DNA from: Atlantibacter sp032075065
Lineage (GTDB): Bacteria > Pseudomonadota > Gammaproteobacteria > Enterobacterales > Enterobacteriaceae
Direction of reading: 5' to 3'
NCBI RefSeq assembly: GCF_032075065.1
Contig: NZ_DAMAZC010000050.1
Location: forward strand, 1 to 22,771
Length of the DNA: 22,771 bases
Within the stretch, counting starts at the first letter, position 1, and each line of letters begins with the position of its first letter. This document shows positions 1 to 5,954 of this stretch, one piece after another. The position numbers and the translations under genes are program-made. The notes under the pieces are model-generated. The model searched no databases and was not told the origin of the DNA. It was given only the letters and a program-made list of their open reading frames with translations.

Positions 1-296
1 ACGGTTTTGTCAGTAGTGAAGGTGAAGGTCTGGCCCGCTTTCAGAGAAACGTCGTTGCCGCCTTCCAGTTTGATGGTACGGATTTCCGGACCTTTGGTAT
101 CCAACAGAATGGCGGCTTTTTTGCCGGTCTTAGCCATCACGTTGCGCAGGTTTTTGATGCGCTGGCCATGCTCGTCATAGTCACCGTGGGAGAAGTTAAG
201 ACGCATGACGTTCATGCCCGCGTCGAGCATTTTGGACAGCATCTCTTCAGATTCGGTTTTCGGGCCGATGGTGCAAACAATTTTGGTCTTTTTCAT
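1..296 (-). CDS. pykF: Pyruvate kinase I, N-terminal part (cut by window edge)
   Basis: Glycolytic pyruvate kinase converts phosphoenolpyruvate and ADP to pyruvate and ATP in the cytosol. About 98 codons are present and the gene runs off the left edge, so only the start of the (beta/alpha)8 barrel is seen. The protein begins MKKTKIVCTIGPKTESEEML and continues with the motif MNVMRLNFSHGDYDEH, which supplies the substrate-contacting Arg and Asn of the family, then KKAAILLDTKGPEIRT. It matches E. coli PykF closely. The start is the ATG at 296; the upstream bases AACTGTC are like the E. coli leader. A Cra-like operator lies about 210 bases upstream of the start, which fits known Cra repression of pykF. 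The fructose 1,6-bisphosphate site lies outside the window. Confidence 0.96.
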   Translation of the reverse strand, partial: MKKTKIVCTIGPKTESEEMLSKMLDAGMNVMRLNFSHGDYDEHGQRIKNLRNVMAKTGKKAAILLDTKGPEIRTIKLEGGNDVSLKAGQTFTFTTDKT

Positions 297-474
297 GACA
301 GTTTTAATCTTAACGTTGAGAAGGATAAGGGATTTTTACCCCACGGCATCGTGTGCCATGGGCGGAAACAGGTAGTGTAAAGCGCTGGTGGCACCGTATA
401 AGAATAGGTGACATCAAAAAAGCGTGCAGAGGAATGTATGCTGAAGTTTCAGCCAGGAAAAGGCAGGCAAATTC

Positions 475-517
475 ATTATAAGATTTAAGGCCGTCCAATA
501 TGCTGAAACCATTCAAG
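475..517 (-). promoter_or_regulatory. pykF promoter with Cra (FruR) operator
   Basis: On the minus strand, CTTGAATGGTTTCAGC (517 to 502) agrees closely with the Cra palindrome GCTGAAWCGWTTCAGC and resembles the E. coli pykF operator as I recall it. A perfect TATAAT -10 box lies at 480-475. No good -35 box is found at normal spacing, and the Cra site sits over that region, centred near -42 from the inferred start. This would place pykF under Cra repression when fructose 1,6-bisphosphate is low. The inferred leader is about 170 nt long. The operator is seen in sequence; the transcription start is inferred. Confidence 0.7.
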
Positions 518-712
518 TTAGAAACGGCGGTAGTATAAGGCAAACGCAGCAGGAAGGAAAATGAAAACGCTGTTTCATAAAACTTTCAGGCAGTTTCACA
601 ATCGTCTGTTATCAGCGCGTTGCGTTTGAATGAACTTTGTTAATCATATTGTGATCGACCGCTCATTGCGGCTTTGTGGGGACAGAAATAAATCACTGAG
701 CCGGCGATTTAT

Positions 713-736
713 AGACGCACCCGGAGAGATGCGTCT
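713..736 (-). terminator. Possible terminator hairpin of the 47-codon gene
   Basis: AGACGCA (713-719) and TGCGTCT (730-736) are perfect inverted repeats around a 10-base loop, ten bases beyond the stop codon of the small minus-strand gene. There is no convincing T-run on the minus strand (it reads ATAAATC), so an intrinsic terminator is only possible. It may be a transcript-end stabiliser. Confidence 0.35.
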
Positions 737-746
737 GATTTGCACT

Positions 747-890
747 TTATTTGGCTTTAGAGACCGGGCATAGCAATTCTCTTAAAATGCGGATCCGCTG
801 CTCGGGGGTCAAATAAAAAGGCGAGGGTGAATGGCGACGGGGTTCGCTGGCCCAGACCTGTTTCAGGTTTTGCAGATAGTGTTCAATCAT
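747..890 (-). CDS. Small protein of 47 residues, function unknown
   Basis: I do not recognise this gene. The open frame encodes MIEHYLQNLKQVWASEPRRH, then a Ser/Pro/Phe/Tyr stretch (SPSPFYL), then a helix-prone basic segment TPEQRIRILRELLCPVSKAK. It is likely a soluble cytosolic protein, with no signal peptide or membrane segment. Support for a real gene is the strong ribosome-binding site GAGGAG placed 8 bases before the ATG at 890, and a sharp stop followed by a hairpin. It is transcribed away from osmC, sharing the 177-base intergenic region with it. In E. coli osmC is preceded by the small stress genes bdm and sra, but this protein does not resemble those sequences as I remember them. A stationary-phase or stress role is a guess from position only. 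Confidence 0.6.
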   Translation of the reverse strand: MIEHYLQNLKQVWASEPRRHSPSPFYLTPEQRIRILRELLCPVSKAK

Positions 891-1007
891 TCTGGTTTCT
901 CCTCGTTCGGGAACGCTTTCACTCTAGCGGTTGAAAAGCGGAAGAAAAACTGACGATATCGATTTAACTGTTCCGCATTTAATCGGCGCATCATCTTCCC
1001 GTCATCT

Positions 1008-1036
1008 CCGGCAGGTTGACTATTCTTTCCTATACT
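1008..1036 (+). promoter_or_regulatory. osmC promoter, sigma-S-like
   Basis: CTATACTTA (1030-1038) contains a -10 box TATACT preceded by C at the -13 position, a feature favoured by RpoS. The matching -35 position has no consensus, also typical of sigma-S promoters. The inferred start near 1043 gives a leader of about 25 nt that includes the AGGAG site. E. coli osmC is known to use a proximal RpoS-dependent promoter. RcsB and NhaR sites known from E. coli were not identified here. Confidence 0.55.
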
Positions 1037-1067
1037 TAGGCTTTGTTCCCGAAACAGGAGAGTAACG

Positions 1068-1499
1068 ATGACGATTCAAAAAAGCGGTCAGGCACACTGG
1101 GAAGGCGATATTAAAAGCGGTAAAGGCACCGTCACTACCGAGAGTGGAGTGCTGAGCCAACAGCCTTACGGCTTTAATACCCGTTTCGAAGGCGCAAAAG
1201 GCACCAACCCGGAAGAACTGATTGGCGCGGCGCACGCGGCTTGTTTCTCAATGGCGCTTTCGCTAATGTTGGGCGAGGCGGGGCATAAAGCGCAATCTAT
1301 TGATACTAAAGCCGTGGTTTCGCTGGATAAAGCGGGAGGTGGTTTCGAGATCACTAAAGTGGCGCTGACCAGTGAAGTTTCTGTACCAGGCGTCGATAAA
1401 AATGAATTCGACGAGATCATTCAGAAAGCCAAAGAAGGCTGCCCGGTCTCTAAAGTGCTTAACGCAGAAATTACACTCGACTATACGTTGAAAAACTAA
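1068..1499 (+). CDS. osmC: OsmC, organic hydroperoxide peroxidase
   Basis: OsmC reduces organic hydroperoxides with a cysteine pair and is induced by osmotic stress and stationary phase; it is a cytosolic homodimer. The 143-residue length equals E. coli OsmC. The two catalytic cysteines are visible: C59 in AHAACFSMAL and C125 in KEGCPVSKVL. The N-terminus MTIQKSGQAHWEGDIKSGKG is nearly identical to that of the E. coli protein. The start at 1068 has AGGAGAG at good spacing. It is followed by a stem-loop at 1509-1530 and appears to be monocistronic. In E. coli osmC lies far from pykF, so its placement between pykF and fumD here reflects a different local gene order. Confidence 0.96.
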   Translation: MTIQKSGQAHWEGDIKSGKGTVTTESGVLSQQPYGFNTRFEGAKGTNPEELIGAAHAACFSMALSLMLGEAGHKAQSIDTKAVVSLDKAGGGFEITKVALTSEVSVPGVDKNEFDEIIQKAKEGCPVSKVLNAEITLDYTLKN

Positions 1500-1508
1500 T
1501 CAAAATCA

Positions 1509-1538
1509 GGCTGCCCGTCCTCGGGTAGCCGCTATTTT
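1509..1538 (+). terminator. osmC terminator
   Basis: GGCTGCCCG and CGGGTAGCC form a 9-bp stem (one G-U pair) around a TCCT loop at 1509-1530, ten bases after the osmC stop. A short T-rich stretch (ATTTT) follows at 1534-1538. Confidence 0.75.
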
Positions 1539-1579
1539 CCAGAAGCGTTTTAAAACTGGACTGCTAAAAGTGGATACGC

Positions 1580-1801
1580 ATGAGCGATAAAGCCAAAAAA
1601 GATGAAGAGTTGTACCAGGAGATGTGCCGGGTAGTGGGAAAAGTGGTGCTGGAAATGCGAGATCTTGGCCAGGAGCCTAAACATGTTGTCATCGCTGGGG
1701 TGGTCCGCACCTCGCTCGCCAATCAAAAAATCAAACGCAGCGCGCTAACTGAGCAAGCGATGGAGAAGGTGCTTGAAGCGTTAACGCCGGTTCGCGGCTG
1801 A
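1580..1801 (+). CDS. fumD: FumD (YdhZ), small fumarase D-type protein
   Basis: This 73-residue protein is a clear relative of E. coli FumD (YdhZ, 69 residues). It shares the core LYQEMCRVVGKVVLEMRDLG and the segment QEPKHVVIAGVVRT. E. coli FumD has been reported to have fumarase activity (hydration of fumarate to malate) and is unrelated to FumA, FumB and FumC. The protein is soluble with no signal peptide. The ribosome-binding site is weak (GGATACGC before the ATG), but the alignment begins at this start. In E. coli fumD adjoins pykF directly; here osmC and a 47-codon gene lie between. The next gene on this strand, gspC, is 330 bases away and not obviously co-transcribed. Confidence 0.88.
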   Translation: MSDKAKKDEELYQEMCRVVGKVVLEMRDLGQEPKHVVIAGVVRTSLANQKIKRSALTEQAMEKVLEALTPVRG

Positions 1802-2131
1802 TCGCGCTTAAAAACCTGTGAGTACTCATTTATCAGAAGGTAAATAGCTCTGTTATTAATGACGGAATTGTTATTAATAACTGGGCAATGTTATTTCATT
1901 GCTGTGCTTTCATTTTTATTTAATAACGCTTTCTCTGCTGCTTAATTGAGGCGATCCTGCTAACTTCTTTAAATTTAAACAGAAAATAATTGACGAAATA
2001 AACTGCGCTACGAATTACGCCTGGAGATTAGGATTAATGGCTGATAAAATTATTTACCTCAATTAGTGGCGTCAATTTATTCATAGAGGTAATTGGCGGT
2101 CGTCATTTTTCAAATTGTAATAGAGAAATAA
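1802..2131. promoter_or_regulatory. AT-rich intergenic region upstream of gspC
   Basis: No gene is seen here. The region is strongly AT-rich compared with its flanks, like many H-NS-silenced accessory promoters. It contains a 12-base perfect palindrome GTTATTAATAAC (1870-1881), preceded by a direct copy of its left part (1852-1860). It also has the inverted repeat TTACCTC (2054-2060) / GAGGTAA (2086-2092), whose right arm continues as AGGTAATT, a word also found twice in the gspD/gspA intergenic region. A TTGACG at 1990-1995 could be a -35 element, but no good -10 box follows at 17 bases. The gspC promoter is therefore not firmly located. Confidence 0.5.
1885..1902 (+). terminator. Possible fumD terminator hairpin
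   Basis: GCAATG (1885-1890) and CATTGC (1897-1902) form a perfect 6-bp stem with a TTATTT loop. A T-rich tract (CATTTTTATTT) follows after a gap of about eight bases, which is further than usual for an intrinsic terminator. Confidence 0.4.
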
Positions 2132-2578
2132 ATGATAAATTCATCTGTGAAAAAATACATATTCCCGGGTCTGCTGAGTGTCATTGCCCTGGCCGGTGTA
2201 GGTCAATCCGCACTGGGTGTACAAAACTGGTCGCAAACCCGCGACGCGTTAGCTGCGCCGCAGCAGGCGCCCGTGGCGTCAGCCAGCGCGCCCGTCACGC
2301 TTGCGCTGTATAACGTCGTCGAAGCCGCCCCTGCAGCGCAGGCCAGCGCGCCAAAACTGGCGTTAGATATTAGCGGAATTATATTTAGCGATGATGCCGA
2401 TCTTTCTGCCACCGTTATTAAACAAGGGGCGGAGCAGGTAATCTATCATGTCGGTGAAGCATTACAGGGCTACCCGGATGCGCGCGTGGTCGGTATCAGT
2501 AAAGATCATATTAAAGTTGATTATCGCGGTGTGGTGCAGGACGTGAATTTACCTGCCCCGGATTATATTCACGCTTAA
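2132..2578 (+). CDS. gspC: GspC, short T2SS inner-membrane connector (HR domain only)
   Basis: GspC normally links the inner-membrane platform to the secretin: its HR domain binds the N0 domain of GspD. The 148-residue protein has a short cytosolic head, a membrane segment (about residues 9-28, FPGLLSVIALAGVGQSALGV), an Ala/Pro-rich periplasmic linker (about 42-75) and an HR-like beta domain. The HR domain runs from ALDISGIIFSDDADLSATVI to VDYRGVVQDVNLPAP. Family members are usually about 270 residues and end in a PDZ or coiled-coil region; that part is absent. The frame closes with a normal TAA followed by a strong hairpin, so it does not look freshly truncated. It stands alone on the plus strand, about 17 kb from gspD, whereas gspC usually starts the gspCDEFG operon. 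The ribosome-binding site is weak (GAGAAA). Confidence 0.82.
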   Translation: MINSSVKKYIFPGLLSVIALAGVGQSALGVQNWSQTRDALAAPQQAPVASASAPVTLALYNVVEAAPAAQASAPKLALDISGIIFSDDADLSATVIKQGAEQVIYHVGEALQGYPDARVVGISKDHIKVDYRGVVQDVNLPAPDYIHA

Positions 2579-2598
2579 ACCAATAAACACTTTCCACA

Positions 2599-2633
2599 AA
2601 GCGGTGCGAGCAAATAATATTGCCGCATCGCTT
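2599..2633. terminator. Bidirectional terminator between gspC and the lytic transglycosylase gene
   Basis: AAGCGGTGCG (2599-2608) plus GCAA (2610-2613) pair with TTGC (2620-2623) plus CGCATCGCTT (2624-2633). The result is a 14-bp stem with one bulged A (2609), one G-U pair and an ATAATA loop. It lies in the 66-base gap between two convergent genes. AT-rich sequence flanks it on both sides (TTAATTATGTTATTT to the right), so it could stop transcription from both directions. Confidence 0.8.
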
Positions 2634-2644
2634 AATTATGTTAT

Positions 2645-3079
2645 TTAAAAGCCTCTGAGCCGCTGGTAACGTTGCCAGACTTTTTTGGCATAGCGCATCC
2701 GTAAATCATGGCGACTGGCGCGCGTACCGGCGTTATACGCGCCAATTGCTTCCCAGTTATAGCCATACATCTGCACCATCTCCGATAAAATCGATGCGCC
2801 CACCAGCACAGAGACGCACGGATCGCGCATTAAAACAATTTCATCCACCCCGAGCTTACGCAGCCTTGCCAGATGGGTACTGTTAATCTGCATTAACCCT
2901 ACATCATAGCTGCCGTTGGTATTAACGTTAATCGCCTCGGGATTCATGCCCGATTCGACTTGTGCAATCGCGGTAAGCAGCCAGGGGTCGAGGTTGAAAT
3001 AGCGCGCGGCCTCATCCCAACACGTCGCTTGCGCCATCATGCTGACGGCAAAAAGCGGTAACGCGAATAATGTTTTCAT
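2645..3079 (-). CDS. Periplasmic lytic transglycosylase, SLT family (IagB-like)
   Basis: Predicted to cleave peptidoglycan glycan strands without hydrolysis, giving 1,6-anhydromuramic ends. The 144-residue protein has a signal peptide (MKTLFALPLFAVSMMAQA, then TCWDEAARYF) and one SLT domain. The catalytic Glu is E42 in AIAQVESGMNPEAI; GLMQINSTHL and AIGAYNAG are the other family motifs. Its size and single-domain layout match the small transglycosylases linked to type III, type IV and conjugation machines (IagB, IpgF, VirB1). The ATG at 3079 is chosen because GGAGG lies 6 bases before it and it opens the signal peptide; a longer frame from 3112 would add 11 residues ahead of it. The gene is 62 bases downstream of a chitinase on the same strand, with a GC-rich palindrome between. 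A role in opening the cell wall for the secretin is inferred from context. Confidence 0.85.
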   Translation of the reverse strand: MKTLFALPLFAVSMMAQATCWDEAARYFNLDPWLLTAIAQVESGMNPEAINVNTNGSYDVGLMQINSTHLARLRKLGVDEIVLMRDPCVSVLVGASILSEMVQMYGYNWEAIGAYNAGTRASRHDLRMRYAKKVWQRYQRLRGF

Positions 3080-3102
3080 GGTCTGCCTCCGGCGGGAGAA
3101 TT

Positions 3103-3128
3103 GCGGCGTCATCGGCCGATGACGCCGC
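3103..3128. repeat. 26-base perfect GC-rich palindrome
   Basis: The left half GCGGCGTCATCGG (3103-3115) is the exact reverse complement of the right half (3116-3128). It sits 13 bases past the chitinase stop and 23 bases before the transglycosylase start. In RNA it would form a very stable hairpin with no T-run after it. A 3'-end stabiliser, processing site or attenuator between the two genes is therefore more likely than a simple intrinsic terminator. Confidence 0.85.
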
Positions 3129-3141
3129 TTGCGGGAACCAC

Positions 3142-5748
3142 TTACCGTTTAATCCAGGCGTCTTTCCAGTTCAGGCCTTCACCCGGCGCATAAGCCCAGG
3201 CAGCGCCTTTACACCAGCCGGAATACGGGAACGGTTTACACTCGTAAATGCCGCCATCTTTGGCTTTCACGCGTGTACCGCCTTTATACTGGCTGATGTT
3301 TTGTGGATAGACGTACTGGAAGTCGCCACCTGACGGCGCCGCGACAGGGCTGACTTGTAGCACGGTCGCCGCCGTGTCGCTAAGCCCGCTCTGGTCGGTG
3401 ACCCGTACTGTCAACGGATAAGACTGGATCGCCGTGACCGATGGGCCGGTGATGGTCAGAGTATTGGTGGACTGGCCCGTGACCTGGCCGATGCCTGACG
3501 GCAGCGTCCAGCTCCAGTTCAACTGGGCGCTGGTACTGTCAGGATCGGTGGCAGTGGCAGTGATCACAATCGGATTCCCGCTTTGCGTCTGGAAGGTTGG
3601 CGCAAGGGCGATCGTCGGTTTCACCGGCTGCGCGGCTTCCAGCACCGTCACGGAGGTATCGGCATACGCGCTGCTTTGCCCGTCATTTACCGTCAGACGG
3701 AAGGTGTAGGTGGCGCGGGAGGCCGACGGCAGGGTAACGATGGCGCGCGCCTGATTGGCATTGGCGAGCGTGGCGCTCGGTCCTGCGGTTTGCGTCCACT
3801 GATAGGTGAGGGCGTTGCCGTCCGCGTCAGTAGATCCGGAGCCGTCCAGGTTAACGGTTTGCGTACCCTGAACGGTCTGGCTGACGCCCGCGTTAGCCAC
3901 CGGCGGGGTATTGGACGGCGTCGGTTCCGGCTCTGGTGTTGGCGTTGGTTGGCTACCGCCACCGCTACTTCCGCCGCCGCCGGTATTGGCGCCGCTTGTT
4001 ACCGTGAAGGGTGAAAAGACGTCGCTAAAAGCGTACAAAGGGGCCTTCGCGGCAGGTAGTCCACTGTTCTCCGGGCCAACATAGCCTTCTTCACCCGGCT
4101 GATCGCGCGCCATTGACCAGATGCCGATCATGCCGATTTTGCGATCCTGCGCCTGCTGCATCACCAGATGGGCATCGGAGAGATAAAAGGTCTCCCCCTG
4201 GACATCGTTATAGCCAATCATCGGCGTGGTGCCCAGCATGCCGTTCACTTCGCTGTCGCTCTTCTCAGGCCAGATTTTCTTCACCTGCTGGAACAGGTTA
4301 TCCACGGCAGACGTCGCGCATTTACCGTGAATATTCTGACCCTCTTTACCGGACGACTGGCAAACCGAGTTGCCATAGTCCATGGTCATCACGTTAATGC
4401 CGGTAAGCTCGACGCCTTTAGCTTTGGCGTCTTCCAGCACGTAGATGCCTTCCGGGGTTAAGCCTGTAGGCAGGATCGGCAGGGTAAACAGCAGCCCCAC
4501 TTTACGGCCCTCTTTTTTCCAGCGCTCCTGAACGATTTTCAGCGCTTCATTACGGCGCTGGATTGATTCGTGGTCGGCGACCCAGTTCCCTTCGATATCG
4601 AAGTCGAGCACTTTCAGGTTCAGGTTATCGACAATATCGTAGTAGTGGGTCTGGAGGTCGTTAACGTTCCTACAGGCGGCGGCCAGCGGCGAGTTGTTTG
4701 CGCCGCCGATAGACACCTGAATATCGCCGCCAGCCTCGCGCAGCGCCTTGATTTTGCTGTACTGGGTATAATCATTAATGTTGTAAGCCGTACCCCAGGT
4801 CGGCAGACAGGTATTGGCATCTTTGGCGACCACAAAGGCCATGGTGTAGTGGGTGATCTTTTTGCTCAGCGCCAGCGAGGCAAGATCCGGGATGGTGTTA
4901 AGCGTGAAATCGACATAAGGCGCATAGACGTGGGCGGGCCATTCATACTTCGGCGTACCCACGCGCTCTTTGGTTCCGGCCCAGTCGATGTAGATGCCCC
5001 AGGGCGACGGATCGCTGGGCCGTACCTGCTGCACATTCGCCAGGGAAACGTAAGGCTGCCCCTGGTACTTAACCAGCGAACCGGCAGGGTAGAGGGTCTG
5101 GAGGTTCATATCCTGGGCGCTGGCGACTTCCTGATCGGTCCAGACTTTGATGGTGCCGAGCGGTTGCCACGGTTGGGCATTATCCCCGGTCGGGTTCTGA
5201 TGCTCCTCTTTAGAAGGATCGACGCCGATGTTGTAAAACAGGGACTTATAACCCTGCCCGTTAATTAAAACGATATCTCCGCCGTCATAAACCTTGTTCG
5301 GTTCCCATTGCGGAACCGGAACATAGGCCATCCACGGATTCGGCTGGCCCGGCGCGAATGTCGACGCGCCGATGTTGGTGAGCGCTTTATAACTCACGCC
5401 GCCCACCGCCACTTTGTCATCTTTGGCATAACTTTGCGCGCTGTTGAACTCGGGGAGTTTGGCCGCTGGCGCGCCGTTGGAAATATCACAGTTAGAGGGG
5501 TTGCCGTATTGGCTTATCTCCTGGGCGGTCGCGGCACGCTGTTGCCGCCACGGATTACTGGGATCGTCAGAAGTAGGGCAGTTGCTGGCGCCCACCCACC
5601 ATTCGTTGCTATATACATTACCGGCAAAAATCACCTGATAAGTATCGCCGCCTTCCTGCCCGCTCCATGCTTCCAGAGCAAAGGCGGGAGCGGCCATACT
5701 GCACAGGCAAAATACGCTGATGGCTGTGGCTAGAGCTTTTCTTTTCAT
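3142..5748 (-). CDS. chiA: GH18 chitinase, E. coli ChiA (YheB) type, with PKD-like and C-terminal chitin-binding modules
   Basis: Secreted endochitinase that hydrolyses beta-1,4-GlcNAc polymers. The 868 residues begin with a signal peptide ending AAPAFA, then one module (AWSGQEGGDTYQVIFAGNVY, WWVGASNCP) of a type repeated four times in E. coli K-12 ChiA. About three CBM5/12-like stretches follow (for example VYDGGDIVLINGQGYKSLFY). The catalytic domain (about 265-580) strongly resembles E. coli ChiA. Its GH18 motif is VLDFDIEGNW with D382, D384 and catalytic E386. After a Gly/Pro-Thr linker come two PKD/Ig-like domains (about 610-803) and a C-terminal CBM73-like module (YPQNISQYKGG, WKDAW). 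E. coli ChiA lacks this C-terminal half. E. coli ChiA is a known Gsp substrate, so secretion by the adjacent T2SS is likely. The ATG at 5748 has AAGG upstream. The gene follows the other chitinase after 206 bases. Confidence 0.93.
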   Translation of the reverse strand: MKRKALATAISVFCLCSMAAPAFALEAWSGQEGGDTYQVIFAGNVYSNEWWVGASNCPTSDDPSNPWRQQRAATAQEISQYGNPSNCDISNGAPAAKLPEFNSAQSYAKDDKVAVGGVSYKALTNIGASTFAPGQPNPWMAYVPVPQWEPNKVYDGGDIVLINGQGYKSLFYNIGVDPSKEEHQNPTGDNAQPWQPLGTIKVWTDQEVASAQDMNLQTLYPAGSLVKYQGQPYVSLANVQQVRPSDPSPWGIYIDWAGTKERVGTPKYEWPAHVYAPYVDFTLNTIPDLASLALSKKITHYTMAFVVAKDANTCLPTWGTAYNINDYTQYSKIKALREAGGDIQVSIGGANNSPLAAACRNVNDLQTHYYDIVDNLNLKVLDFDIEGNWVADHESIQRRNEALKIVQERWKKEGRKVGLLFTLPILPTGLTPEGIYVLEDAKAKGVELTGINVMTMDYGNSVCQSSGKEGQNIHGKCATSAVDNLFQQVKKIWPEKSDSEVNGMLGTTPMIGYNDVQGETFYLSDAHLVMQQAQDRKIGMIGIWSMARDQPGEEGYVGPENSGLPAAKAPLYAFSDVFSPFTVTSGANTGGGGSSGGGSQPTPTPEPEPTPSNTPPVANAGVSQTVQGTQTVNLDGSGSTDADGNALTYQWTQTAGPSATLANANQARAIVTLPSASRATYTFRLTVNDGQSSAYADTSVTVLEAAQPVKPTIALAPTFQTQSGNPIVITATATDPDSTSAQLNWSWTLPSGIGQVTGQSTNTLTITGPSVTAIQSYPLTVRVTDQSGLSDTAATVLQVSPVAAPSGGDFQYVYPQNISQYKGGTRVKAKDGGIYECKPFPYSGWCKGAAWAYAPGEGLNWKDAWIKR

Positions 5749-5954
5749 AGGATGACCTTAATGGTTTTACTCTGTGAATGAGCACATGCCTGACGAAAGG
5801 TGCCGGCGGGTGGGGCGAGCGACGCAGTAAAACCGCCACTGCGCCGCCCGTGACCTGACTCGTCAATCACCTCTGCCGACGCGCAGGCTACGTCGCGGCG
5901 ACATTGCCAACATTCAGGCGTGCGTGTCGTGGCGCAACACGCCCTCGTGTCGGG

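Larger units (their letters stand above)
297..746. other. Non-coding region between pykF and the 47-codon gene
   Basis: This stretch holds the pykF leader (297 to about 468) and the pykF promoter/operator described separately. The rest, about 520-746, has no supported gene. Short open frames on both strands lack a ribosome-binding site. A hairpin at 713-736 lies just downstream of the small minus-strand gene. Confidence 0.6.

Noticed and set aside
310..543. 77-codon minus-strand open frame upstream of pykF
   Set aside because: It overlaps the pykF leader, -10 box and Cra operator, and has no ribosome-binding site or recognisable protein.
630..773. 47-codon plus-strand frame overlapping the end of the small minus-strand gene
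   Set aside because: No ribosome-binding site, composition unlike a protein, and it overlaps a better supported gene.
1985..2022. TTGACG at 1990 as a gspC promoter
   Set aside because: The -10 position at a 17-base spacing reads AATTAC, too weak to call; kept only as a remark in the region entry.
1802..2131. Duplicate of the tRNA-Val 3' end as an island attachment repeat
   Set aside because: No copy of the terminal tRNA sequence was found by eye at the left border.
4570..5268. 232-codon open frame antisense to the E. coli-type chitinase gene
   Set aside because: Shadow of the real coding frame, with no homology or ribosome-binding support.
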